DNA of 12,410 bases from the NCBI GenBank assembly GCA_031425695.1, contig JANPJV010000226.1, positions 1-12,410 of the forward strand. The letters are read 5' to 3'. The notes beneath the pieces were generated by a model. It made no database searches, had not been told where the DNA came from, and saw nothing but the letters and a program-made list of their open reading frames with translations. Shown here in pieces: positions 1 to 5,957 of this stretch. The translations under genes were made by a program, and so were the position numbers. This DNA comes from JANPJV01 sp031425695. GTDB taxonomy: Bacteria; Pseudomonadota; Gammaproteobacteria; Xanthomonadales; SZUA-5. Every line of letters starts with the position of its first letter. Within the stretch, counting starts at the first letter, position 1.

Positions 1-130
1 GGGCCCAATGGTGCGCCGGCCCGGGGCGGGGGGTTGGGCCGGCGCCCGCCTGCGGGGGGGGGGGGTGGGCGGGCGGGCGCGCAGGGGGGGGGGGGCGCCC
101 CGGGGGGGCGGGGGGGGGGTGGGGGTGCAG
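1..130. other. Low-quality G-rich contig end
   Basis: This stretch is dominated by runs of 7 to 10 G, and the moeA frame reads as Gly/Arg-rich nonsense until about base 131, where a clean MoeA sequence begins. The frame stays open and a faint MoeA-like spacing is still visible just before the good sequence. This suggests real moeA DNA with base-calling errors toward G, not a different locus. Nothing in it should be used for a start codon or for protein comparison. Confidence 0.75.
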
Positions 131-832
131 GCGCCGCCCCGCGTCGCGATTCTCGCGACCGGCGACGAACTGGCGCTTGCTGGCACGACGCTTCGCGGTG
201 CACAGATCTACGAGAGCAATGGCGCGATGCTGCAGGCCTTGGTGCGCGAGGCAGGCGGCGTTTCGTTGCCACCGGCTACGGTCGTCGACGAGCCCGATGC
301 CGTGCTGGCGGCGTTGGAGCGGCTGGCGCCCACCGCCGACCTGATCCTGACCAGCGGCGGCGCCTCCGTTGGCGATCACGATCATCTTCCGGCGCTGCTG
401 CTGCGCGAGGGCGCGCTGCATTTCTGGAAGGTGCAGCTCAAGCCCGGCATGCCCGCGATTTTCGGCGAGTTCCGCGGTACGCCGATCCTCGCGCTTCCGG
501 GCAATCCGGTCTCGGCCTACGTGACTTTTCTCAAGCTGGCAGTGCCTGCCCTGCGCGCGCTGCAGGGCTTGCCGCCGCCGGTGCCGCAGCGCTGGCGGGG
601 CCGCCTGAAGGCACCCTTGCGCAAGGCGCATGAGCGCGCGGAATTCCGACGCGCGCGGCATGATTTCGACGCCGATGGCCAGCTGTGGATCGAGCCGATC
701 GGCACGCCCGATTCGCATCGCATCCACGCCTTGGGCATGGCGAGCGTGCTGGTGGAGATGCCTGCGGGTCACGTCAACTGGGAGGCCGGGACGGTGGTCG
801 AGGTTGAGCCGATCGAGGAGTGGATGACGTGA
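2..832 (+). CDS. moeA: Molybdopterin molybdenumtransferase MoeA (5' partial)
   Basis: MoeA inserts molybdate into adenylylated molybdopterin in the cytoplasm, the last general step of molybdenum cofactor synthesis. Only the C-terminal part is present. Readable homology starts near base 131 with PPRVAILATGDEL, then IYESNGAML, the signature TSGGASVGDHDHLP, KVQLKPGMP and LPGNPVSAYVTF. All are typical of the MoeA molybdopterin-binding domain, and a C-terminal beta domain ending in VEVEPIEEW follows. The N-terminal domains lie off the window or in the corrupted first 130 bases, so the ATG at base 8 is not a credible start. The stop overlaps the start of the moeB-like gene by four bases, so the two are co-translated parts of one cofactor operon. 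The family call is secure. A MogA/CinA-type molybdopterin-binding protein is less likely because of the LPGNPVSA segment together with the C-terminal domain. Confidence 0.93.
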   Translation, partial: GPMVRRPGAGGWAGARLRGGGVGGRARRGGGAPRGGGGGVGVQAPPRVAILATGDELALAGTTLRGAQIYESNGAMLQALVREAGGVSLPPATVVDEPDAVLAALERLAPTADLILTSGGASVGDHDHLPALLLREGALHFWKVQLKPGMPAIFGEFRGTPILALPGNPVSAYVTFLKLAVPALRALQGLPPPVPQRWRGRLKAPLRKAHERAEFRRARHDFDADGQLWIEPIGTPDSHRIHALGMASVLVEMPAGHVNWEAGTVVEVEPIEEWMT

Positions 833-1992
833 GTCGCGAGGAGCGCATGGCGAAACTGCGCGAGCGCACGCCGATGGTGGAAGTGGCGGAAGCGCAGGAG
901 CGCCAGGCGCGCGGCGAAACGCTGCTCGACGTGCGCGAAGCATTCGAGTGGGCCGATGGCAGTCCGCCCGGCGCCTTGCGGCTCGCGCGCAGCCAGCTCG
1001 AATTCAATATCGAGGCGGCGGTCCCGGCGCGCAACACGCCGCTGCTCATCCTGTGCGCGGCAGGCGGTCGCGCGCTGCTCTGCGCAGAATCACTGGCGCA
1101 GCTCGGCTACACCCAGGCGCGCGTCGTCACCGGTGGCTTCAATGCCTGGAAGCAGGCCGGCTTGCCGTTCGAGATACCGGCGGGAGCGGATGCTGGTTTC
1201 CGTCGACGCTACGCGCGCCAGATGGTGCTCGCCGAGGTCGGCGAAGCCGGGCAGCAACGCCTCGCCGCTGCGCGCGTGCTCATGATCGGCGCCGGTGGCC
1301 TGGGCTCGCCCGCCGCGCTGTACCTGGCCGCAGCGGGCGTCGGCACGCTCGGCATCGTCGACGACGACAAGGTGGACGAAAGTAATCTGCAGCGCCAGGT
1401 GCTGCATACGCAGGCACGCGTTGGCCGTCCGAAGGTGCTGTCCGCGGTCGAGACGCTCGGCGCGCTCAACTCGCGCAGCCGGATCGAGCCAATCGAAGCA
1501 CGCATCCACAGTGGCAATGTCGATGCACTGGTCGGCGCCTACGACCTGATTCTCGACGGGTCCGACAACCTGCCGACACGCTACCTCTTGAGCGATGCCG
1601 CGGTGAAGCACGGCAAGGCCTTGGTCTACGGCGCCGTCGAGCGCTTCGCCGGACAGGTCAGCGTCTTCCACCCCGGCAGCGCGCGGGGCAGCGCGCCGTG
1701 CTATCGCTGCCTGTTCCCGGAACCACCGTCACCGGACCAGGCGCCCAACTGCGCCGAAGTCGGGGTCCTCGGCGTCGTCCCCGGCATCGTCGGCCTTTTG
1801 CAGGCGAACGAGGTGTTGAAACTGATCCTCGGCATCGGCACTCCCCTGATCGGCCGCCTGCTCATGCTCGACACCCTCGGCGCCACCACCCGTGAAATCA
1901 GGCTGGCGGCCGATCCGGCGTGCCGCGTGTGCGCGCCCGGGGTCGAGTTTCCGGGGTACATCGATTACGCGAAGTTTTGCGCGGCAGGGTAG
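829..1992 (+). CDS. moeB: Rhodanese-MoeB/ThiF adenylyltransferase fusion
   Basis: This E1-like enzyme adenylates the C-terminal Gly-Gly of a small sulfur carrier (MoaD, or possibly ThiS) using ATP. The fused rhodanese domain is expected to supply persulfide sulfur. From the GTG at 829 the protein has 387 residues. Residues about 15-115 form a rhodanese domain with active loop C76-AAGGR. Residues about 125-375 form the ThiF/MoeB domain, with nucleotide loop GAGGLGS (154-160), ESNLQRQ, DGSDN, a candidate catalytic Cys308 in NCAEVG, and two zinc pairs, CYRC (291-294) and CRVC (365-368). The start at 829 gives a GTGA overlap with moeA and has GAGGAG at 815-820, eight bases upstream. GTG 820 and ATG 847 are in-frame alternatives. 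MOCS3/Uba4-type proteins carry the rhodanese at the C-terminus, while here it is N-terminal. The family call is firm; the choice between MoaD and ThiS as partner is inferred from the moeA neighbour. Confidence 0.92.
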   Translation: MSREERMAKLRERTPMVEVAEAQERQARGETLLDVREAFEWADGSPPGALRLARSQLEFNIEAAVPARNTPLLILCAAGGRALLCAESLAQLGYTQARVVTGGFNAWKQAGLPFEIPAGADAGFRRRYARQMVLAEVGEAGQQRLAAARVLMIGAGGLGSPAALYLAAAGVGTLGIVDDDKVDESNLQRQVLHTQARVGRPKVLSAVETLGALNSRSRIEPIEARIHSGNVDALVGAYDLILDGSDNLPTRYLLSDAAVKHGKALVYGAVERFAGQVSVFHPGSARGSAPCYRCLFPEPPSPDQAPNCAEVGVLGVVPGIVGLLQANEVLKLILGIGTPLIGRLLMLDTLGATTREIRLAADPACRVCAPGVEFPGYIDYAKFCAAG

Positions 1993-2032
1993 GGTGCGGG
2001 AGTCGCGAAGCGGACTACCTGACGGCAAAGCA

Positions 2033-2178
2033 GAGCATTTCATCCGCAGGTTTCGCAGATTTCCGCAGATTATTTTCAGCCGGGTTCAGCGAAGTGCAGT
2101 CAAGTAGACCGCTGGCGCGGTCAACATGACCTGCGAAAGCAATCTGCGTAAATCTGCGAAATCTGCGGATAGATGCTC
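2033..2178. repeat. CAGATT-type long palindromic repeat, copy A
   Basis: Imperfect inverted repeat of about 45-base arms filling the convergent moeB/DUF1244 junction. The left arm runs from GAGCAT through ATCCGCAGGTTTCGCAGATT to a second CGCAGATT. The right arm, read on the other strand, has GAGCAT, then ATCCGCAGATTTCGCAGATT and ACGCAGATT. Within each arm CAGATT recurs at 9- and 10-base spacing. The loop holds a GTAG-headed REP hairpin. The sequence can fold as a strong hairpin on either strand, so it could act as a bidirectional terminator, but there is no long T-run. A second copy of the same family lies at 7256-7390. Confidence 0.8.
2099..2135 (+). repeat. GTAG-headed REP hairpin, copy 1
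   Basis: The unit has the invariant head GTCAAGTAG, a palindrome with stem ACCGC / GCGGT around TGGC, and the tail CAACATGACCT. Two further copies at 3478-3513 and 3529-3565 share head and tail while their stems differ in compensating positions. The layout resembles the GTAG REP/SMAG elements known from Stenotrophomonas and relatives. A degenerate, oppositely oriented half-copy (GCGGACTACCTGAC) may be present at 2010-2023. Confidence 0.72.
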
Positions 2179-2186
2179 TTGCTGTT

Positions 2187-2519
2187 TCATTTCGGATGCG
2201 CGCGCATCGCCGCCTCGAACGCCGCCAGCTGTTCGGGCGTCGCGGCCGGCTGGTTCTTGGCCTTCCACTCCGCAAACGGCATGCCGTAGACGTGCTCGCG
2301 CGCCTGCGCCTGGCTCAGCCCGGCGCCCTGGGCCACGGCGGCGTCGCGGTACCAGTCTGCGAGGCAATTGCGGCAGAAACCGGCCAGGATCATGAGGTCG
2401 ATGTTCTGGACATCGGTGCGCTCGCGCAGGTGGGCGAGGAGCTTGCGGAAGGCGGCGGCTTCGAGCGCTTCCGAGTTCAGCGACGTAGCGGCAGGTGCGT
2501 CGGGGTCATTGCAGGCCAA
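2187..2519 (-). CDS. DUF1244 (SMc04008-like) small helical protein
   Basis: A 110-residue cytoplasmic protein with no signal peptide or membrane segment. The core AAAFRKLLAHLRERTDVQNI followed by DLMILAGFCRNC and LADWYRDAA (about residues 21-60) is the hallmark of the DUF1244 family, which is widespread in Proteobacteria and has no established function. The FCRNC segment keeps two cysteines (C49, C52), and the C-terminal half (YGMPFAEWKAKNQ) also fits the family. The annotated start is a TTG with only a weak upstream GAG. There is no ATG in frame upstream, so the first 10 to 15 residues are uncertain. The gene reads away from folD and converges on moeB, with a palindromic repeat between the stops. 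No partner can be inferred from context. Confidence 0.85.
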   Translation of the reverse strand: MACNDPDAPAATSLNSEALEAAAFRKLLAHLRERTDVQNIDLMILAGFCRNCLADWYRDAAVAQGAGLSQAQAREHVYGMPFAEWKAKNQPAATPEQLAAFEAAMRAHPK

Positions 2520-2539
2520 GGAATGCTCAATGCCATAAT
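2509..2539 (+). promoter_or_regulatory. Possible sigma70-type promoter for folD
   Basis: CATAAT at 2534-2539 is a good -10 match, about 19 bases before the folD ATG. TTGCAG at 2509-2514 could serve as a -35, but the 19-base spacer is longer than ideal. It overlaps the start of the divergent DUF1244 gene. This rests on motif similarity only. Confidence 0.25.
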
Positions 2540-2557
2540 CGGCGGCTAGTAGTTGGG

Positions 2558-3421
2558 ATGCACACGATGGCGGCGAAGCTGCTCGACGGCAAGCGGATTG
2601 CCGATGAATTGATCGAATCGATGCGCGTGCGCGTCGACGAGCGGGTCGGCGCCGGGCTGTTGCGGCCCGGGCTCGCGGTGATGATCGTCGGGGCCGACCC
2701 GGCCTCGCACGTCTATGTGCGCAACAAGCGCCGCGCCTGCGAGCGGGCGGGCTTCCTGACGCGCGATTTCGACCTGCCGGCGGACACCCCCGAGGACACG
2801 ATCGTCGCGCTGATCGACGAGCTCAATGCGGACGATGAGATCCACGGCATCCTGGTGCAGTTGCCGCTCCCTGCGCAGATCGACGCGCGCCGCGTGATCC
2901 ATCGCATCGCGCCGGGCAAGGACGTCGACGGCTTTCATCCCGAAAACATTGGCCGCCTGGCGCTGCGCGAGCCGGGCCTGCGCCCGTGTACATCCAAGGG
3001 CATCTTGACCCTGCTCGGGCACACCGATCGCCCGGTGCGTGGTTGCGATGCCCTGGTGGTCGGCGTCTCCAACCATGTCGGTCGACCGACTGTGTTCGAA
3101 TTGATGCTCGCTGGCGCCACGGTCACTGCCGCGCACCGCTTCACCAAGGACCTGCGCTATCACGTCGAGCGTTCCGACCTGCTGGTCGTCGCGACCGGCA
3201 AGCCCGGCCTCATTCCGGGGGAATGGATCAAGCAAGGCGCAGTGGTCATCGACGTCGGCATCAACCGCCTGCCTGACGGCAAGCTGGTCGGCGACATCGA
3301 ATTCAAATCCGCTGCCGAGCGCGCCTCTTGGATTACCCCGGTGCCCGGCGGGGTAGGGCCGATGACGGTTGCCACCCTGCTGCAGAATACGTTGGAAGCT
3401 TGCGACGAGATGGGCAGGTAG
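2558..3421 (+). CDS. folD: Bifunctional 5,10-methylene-THF dehydrogenase / methenyl-THF cyclohydrolase
   Basis: FolD oxidises 5,10-methylene-tetrahydrofolate with NADP and hydrolyses the product to 10-formyl-tetrahydrofolate, feeding purine and formyl-Met synthesis. From ATG 2558 the protein has 287 residues, matching the usual 280-290. The catalytic Y53-VRN-K57 pair, Q101 in VQLPLP, K121-DVDGF, PCTSKG (143-148) and the C-terminal PVPGGVGPMTVATLLQNT are all present. The nucleotide loop reads VVGVSNHVGRP, with Val where many homologues have the Arg of GRS. Replacement of that Arg by Val or Ala is common in gammaproteobacterial FolD. PCTSKG, where PCTPxG is usual, is a small departure. An open frame extends to 2495, but that part overlaps the DUF1244 gene and has no family similarity. 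ATG 2567 is an alternative start. A hairpin follows the stop within about 20 bases. Confidence 0.96.
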   Translation: MHTMAAKLLDGKRIADELIESMRVRVDERVGAGLLRPGLAVMIVGADPASHVYVRNKRRACERAGFLTRDFDLPADTPEDTIVALIDELNADDEIHGILVQLPLPAQIDARRVIHRIAPGKDVDGFHPENIGRLALREPGLRPCTSKGILTLLGHTDRPVRGCDALVVGVSNHVGRPTVFELMLAGATVTAAHRFTKDLRYHVERSDLLVVATGKPGLIPGEWIKQGAVVIDVGINRLPDGKLVGDIEFKSAAERASWITPVPGGVGPMTVATLLQNTLEACDEMGR

Positions 3422-3435
3422 ACTGCGCACGCTCG

Positions 3436-3466
3436 GCGTGGGTCCGGACCTTGTCCGGACGCGTTT
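3436..3466 (+). terminator. REP-derived hairpin after folD
   Basis: A perfect 8-bp stem, GTCCGGAC (3442-3449) pairing with GTCCGGAC (3453-3460) around CTT, starts 21 bases after the folD stop and is followed by GCGTTT. The T-run is short, so termination may be partial. The same unit, with a better T-run, sits after cysG at 10864-10896 in the sense direction of that gene. Confidence 0.5.
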
Positions 3467-3477
3467 CGGCATGCCTT

Positions 3478-3565
3478 CGTAGGTCATGTTGGCCGCGCAG
3501 CGGCCTACTTGACATTCACGCGACCGACGTCAAGTAGCTCGCTGGCGCGAGCAACATGACCTACG
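3478..3565. repeat. Paired inverted GTAG REPs (REPIN) between folD and the TRAP operon
   Basis: Two GTAG-headed REP units face each other: a minus-oriented copy at 3478-3513 and a plus-oriented copy at 3529-3565, with a 15-base spacer. Read in the same sense, both have GTCAAGTAG, a hairpin, then CAACATGACCTACG. The stems are GCCGC/GCGGC and CTCGC/GCGAG, so the outer arms match each other while the inner stems pair only within each unit. This is the architecture of REPINs, which are mobilised by RAYT transposases encoded elsewhere in a genome. No RAYT gene is in this window. Confidence 0.78.
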
Positions 3566-3589
3566 TCCAGCAAAAGACCAAAGGCTCGT

Positions 3590-4447
3590 ATGAGACTGAC
3601 GCTCAAACTCGTGCTGTCGCTGCTGCTCCTCCAGCTCACCGGCTGCGCGGCGCTGGTCGACCGTGCGTCGAATGACTTCGGGCGCAAGTTGTCGGGCGGG
3701 ATATTGGATCACGATGATCCGGGAACGGTCGCGGCGGGCCTACCGGCGTACCTTCTGCTGCTCGACGGCATGAATCACGGTGATGAGCCCAATGCATCGC
3801 GCCTGTGCCTCGCAGCCGATCTGTATGGGGCCTATGCCGGATCTTTCGTGAGTGATCCGGTGCGCTCCAAACGGCTGGCGGCGCGCAGCCTCGGGTACGC
3901 CGAGCGTGCTGCCTGCGCGACTGACCAGGCGTGGTGCAAGGTCACCACGCAAAAGTTCGAAGCCATCGACGTCAGCGCGGCGAAGGCGCCGAACGATTCG
4001 GTCGACGTGCTGATGTGCCTGGGCGCGGCCTGGGCGGGCTATATCCAGGCGCACGCGGACGACTGGAACGCAATCGCGGCCATCCCGAAAGCTAAACGCA
4101 TTATCGAACGCGTGGTCGAAATCAACCCGGATTTTCGTGACGGTCAGCCACAGTTGTACCTCGGTGTGATGAACTCGCTGCTGCCGCCTGCATACGGCGG
4201 CAAGCCGGATCTCGCCAAGACGTTCTTCGAGGACGCCCTCAAGCGTTCCGACGGGCGCAATCAGATGGTGCGCGTGCTGTACGCCAAGCAGTACGCGCGC
4301 CTGGTGTTCGACCAGGAGCTGCACGATCGCCTGCTGGCCGAGGCGCTCGCGGCGGATCCGAAAGCGCCGGGACTGACGCTGACCAATATGCTGGCGCGCG
4401 ACCAGGCAATCACATTACAGACTTCTTCCAAGGATTATTTCGAATGA
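3590..4447 (+). CDS. tatT: TRAP-T transporter lipoprotein TatT
   Basis: A 285-residue lipoprotein of the TatT family, the extra component of TRAP-T transporters. In Treponema pallidum TatT is a TPR-like trimer that associates with the binding protein. Residues 1-18 form a lipoprotein signal peptide with a leucine-rich core and lipobox LTGC (Cys19), so the mature protein should be membrane-anchored and face the periplasm. The rest is helical, with repeat-like stretches such as AIPKAKRIIERVVEINPDF and DLAKTFFEDALKR, and ends in a typical TatT segment with LPPAYGGKPDLAKTFFEDAL. AAAGG at 3580-3584 lies five bases before the ATG. The gene overlaps dctP by four bases (ATGA) and is first in the transporter operon. 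It is distinct from the twin-arginine translocation proteins despite the name. Confidence 0.88.
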   Translation: MRLTLKLVLSLLLLQLTGCAALVDRASNDFGRKLSGGILDHDDPGTVAAGLPAYLLLLDGMNHGDEPNASRLCLAADLYGAYAGSFVSDPVRSKRLAARSLGYAERAACATDQAWCKVTTQKFEAIDVSAAKAPNDSVDVLMCLGAAWAGYIQAHADDWNAIAAIPKAKRIIERVVEINPDFRDGQPQLYLGVMNSLLPPAYGGKPDLAKTFFEDALKRSDGRNQMVRVLYAKQYARLVFDQELHDRLLAEALAADPKAPGLTLTNMLARDQAITLQTSSKDYFE

Positions 4448-5460
4448 CGCAGTTGACTTCCTTTCGGCGCGGTGTGCTCAGCGCGATCGCAGCTTTGCTG
4501 CTGGCCGGCTCGGCTTCGGTGTCCGCCGCCGCGCTCAAGATCGCGACCCTGGCGCCCGAGGGCAGCTCGTGGATGCGCGAAATGCGCGCTGCCGGGGACG
4601 CCATCAAGGCGCAGACCGAAGGTCGTGTCGAGCTCAAGTATTTCCCGGGCGGCGTGATGGGCAGCGGCGAGACCGTGCTGCGCAAGATCAAGCTCGGCCA
4701 GCTCAATGGCGGCGCCTTTGCGTCGTCGGAACTGACCTCGGTGGTTCCGAACGTGCAGGTCTACGGCTTGCCGTTCCTTTTCGAGACGCTCGACCAGGTG
4801 CGCGAGGCGCGCAAGACCCTCGATCCGTTGATCAAGGCCGAGTTCGACAAGAAGGGCATGACCCTGGCCGGGATCACCGGCGGCGGGTTCATCTACCTCA
4901 TGAGCAGCAAGCCTATCGCCACCCAGGCGGACATGCGCAAGACCAAGGTGTGGGTGCCTGAGGGCGACACCATTGCGCGCGTCGCTTTCGACGAGGCCGG
5001 CATGAGCCCGGTGCAGCTTTCGCTCGCTGATGTCTACACCAGCCTGCAGACTGGCCTGGTCGAGACGGTCGGTAACACCACCACGGGCGCGGTCGCGTTC
5101 CAGTGGGCTACCAAGCTCAAGATGATGATCGACCTGCCGGTTTCGTTCACGTTCGGCTTCCTGACGATCGACAACAAGGCGCTCGCGAAGCTCACCCCGG
5201 AAGACAAGGCAGTGGTCCTGGCCGAGATCGACAAGGCCTTCGCCAAGCTCGAGTCCACCAATGCAGTCGACGACGCCAAGACCCGCGAGACGCTCAAGAG
5301 CGAAGGCATCGAGATCGTCACTCCCTCCGCGGCAGAGATCGAAGCTTGGCGTGACGTCGGTCGGCGCACCCAGGCACGTTTGCTGAAAGACGGCGTGGTT
5401 TCGCAGGATCTGATGAACGCGTTGCCGGCAAGGGGCAAACCGGCTGCGGCGGGCGGCTGA
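4444..5460 (+). CDS. dctP: TRAP transporter periplasmic substrate-binding protein DctP (TatP-type)
   Basis: The 338-residue extracytoplasmic binding subunit of the TRAP-T system captures a solute in the periplasm and delivers it to DctQM. A signal peptide (RR at 8-9, hydrophobic 12-22, likely cleavage near SVSA, residue 28) precedes the mature start LKIATLAPEGSSW. Family features include FPGGVMGSGETVLRKIKLGQ, GLPFLF, and ADVYTSLQTGLVE. In classical DctP/SiaP proteins the segment KIRVP carries the Arg that binds the ligand carboxylate. Here the equivalent segment reads KVWVP, with Trp170. That suggests a ligand that is not bound through this carboxylate contact, as proposed for TatT-associated systems. 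The ligand cannot be named from sequence. The gene overlaps tatT by ATGA, and its stop shares one base with the dctQ start (TGATG), so translation is coupled. Confidence 0.93.
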   Translation: MTQLTSFRRGVLSAIAALLLAGSASVSAAALKIATLAPEGSSWMREMRAAGDAIKAQTEGRVELKYFPGGVMGSGETVLRKIKLGQLNGGAFASSELTSVVPNVQVYGLPFLFETLDQVREARKTLDPLIKAEFDKKGMTLAGITGGGFIYLMSSKPIATQADMRKTKVWVPEGDTIARVAFDEAGMSPVQLSLADVYTSLQTGLVETVGNTTTGAVAFQWATKLKMMIDLPVSFTFGFLTIDNKALAKLTPEDKAVVLAEIDKAFAKLESTNAVDDAKTRETLKSEGIEIVTPSAAEIEAWRDVGRRTQARLLKDGVVSQDLMNALPARGKPAAAGG

Positions 5461-5957
5461 TGCTGCACCAGCTCGACGGCGCGCTCGCTCGCGTCGAAAA
5501 CGCGCTGCTGGCCTTCCTCGGCCTGGGGCTGCTGGCCGTCGCCGCAGCGCAACTGGTGTTCCGCATGACCGGCGGTGGCCCGGTGTGGCTGGATGCGTTG
5601 ATGCGCACTGCCACGCTGTGGTTGGCGCTGCTGGGTGCGCTGGTCGCCACGCGCGAGGGCCGACAACTGCGCATCGATGCGCTGGTGCGCAAGCTCGACG
5701 GCGTCTGGGGCACTGCCGCTGCAGTGATCGTCGGCGTGTTCACGGCGACCATCTGCGCTTTCCTGGCGTACTCGAGCTACACGCTGACGGTGATGGAGCG
5801 CGAAGGCGAGGGCATGGTGTTCGCCGGCATTCCCAACTGGTGGGCAATGGCGGCATTGCCGATCGTGTTCACGCTGATGGGCCTGCGCGCGCTGGGCCAG
5901 ATCGCGCGCCCGTCCGTGCTTCCTGAACATGTGAGCCCGGAAATTACTGAGCCATGA
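5460..5957 (+). CDS. dctQ: TRAP transporter small membrane subunit DctQ
   Basis: A 165-residue inner-membrane protein, the small permease subunit that pairs with DctM. Four hydrophobic segments are visible at about 14-34, 47-64, 84-107 and 127-146, the usual DctQ topology. The motif TREGRQLRIDALVRKL (64-79) matches the conserved REGxHIxxD-type segment after the second helix. NWWAM near residue 126-130 precedes the last helix. The ATG shares its first base with the dctP stop, and the stop overlaps the dctM start by four bases, giving an uninterrupted coupled operon. Confidence 0.93.
   Translation: MLHQLDGALARVENALLAFLGLGLLAVAAAQLVFRMTGGGPVWLDALMRTATLWLALLGALVATREGRQLRIDALVRKLDGVWGTAAAVIVGVFTATICAFLAYSSYTLTVMEREGEGMVFAGIPNWWAMAALPIVFTLMGLRALGQIARPSVLPEHVSPEITEP

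Noticed and set aside
8..130. A Gly/Arg-rich N-terminal domain of MoeA
   Set aside because: The residues come from G homopolymers at a contig end and do not match any MoeA N-terminus.
2033..2178. CRISPR array from repeated CAGATT motifs
   Set aside because: The motif recurs every 9-10 bases within palindrome arms with no unique spacers of 25-40 bases, and there are no cas genes.
2495..2557. A longer FolD N-terminus from base 2495
   Set aside because: The added residues overlap the start of the DUF1244 gene and show no FolD similarity, and ATG 2558 gives the normal length.
2546..3487. A 313-codon minus-strand frame opposite folD
   Set aside because: FolD is unambiguous on the plus strand, and the antisense translation has no family-like motif.
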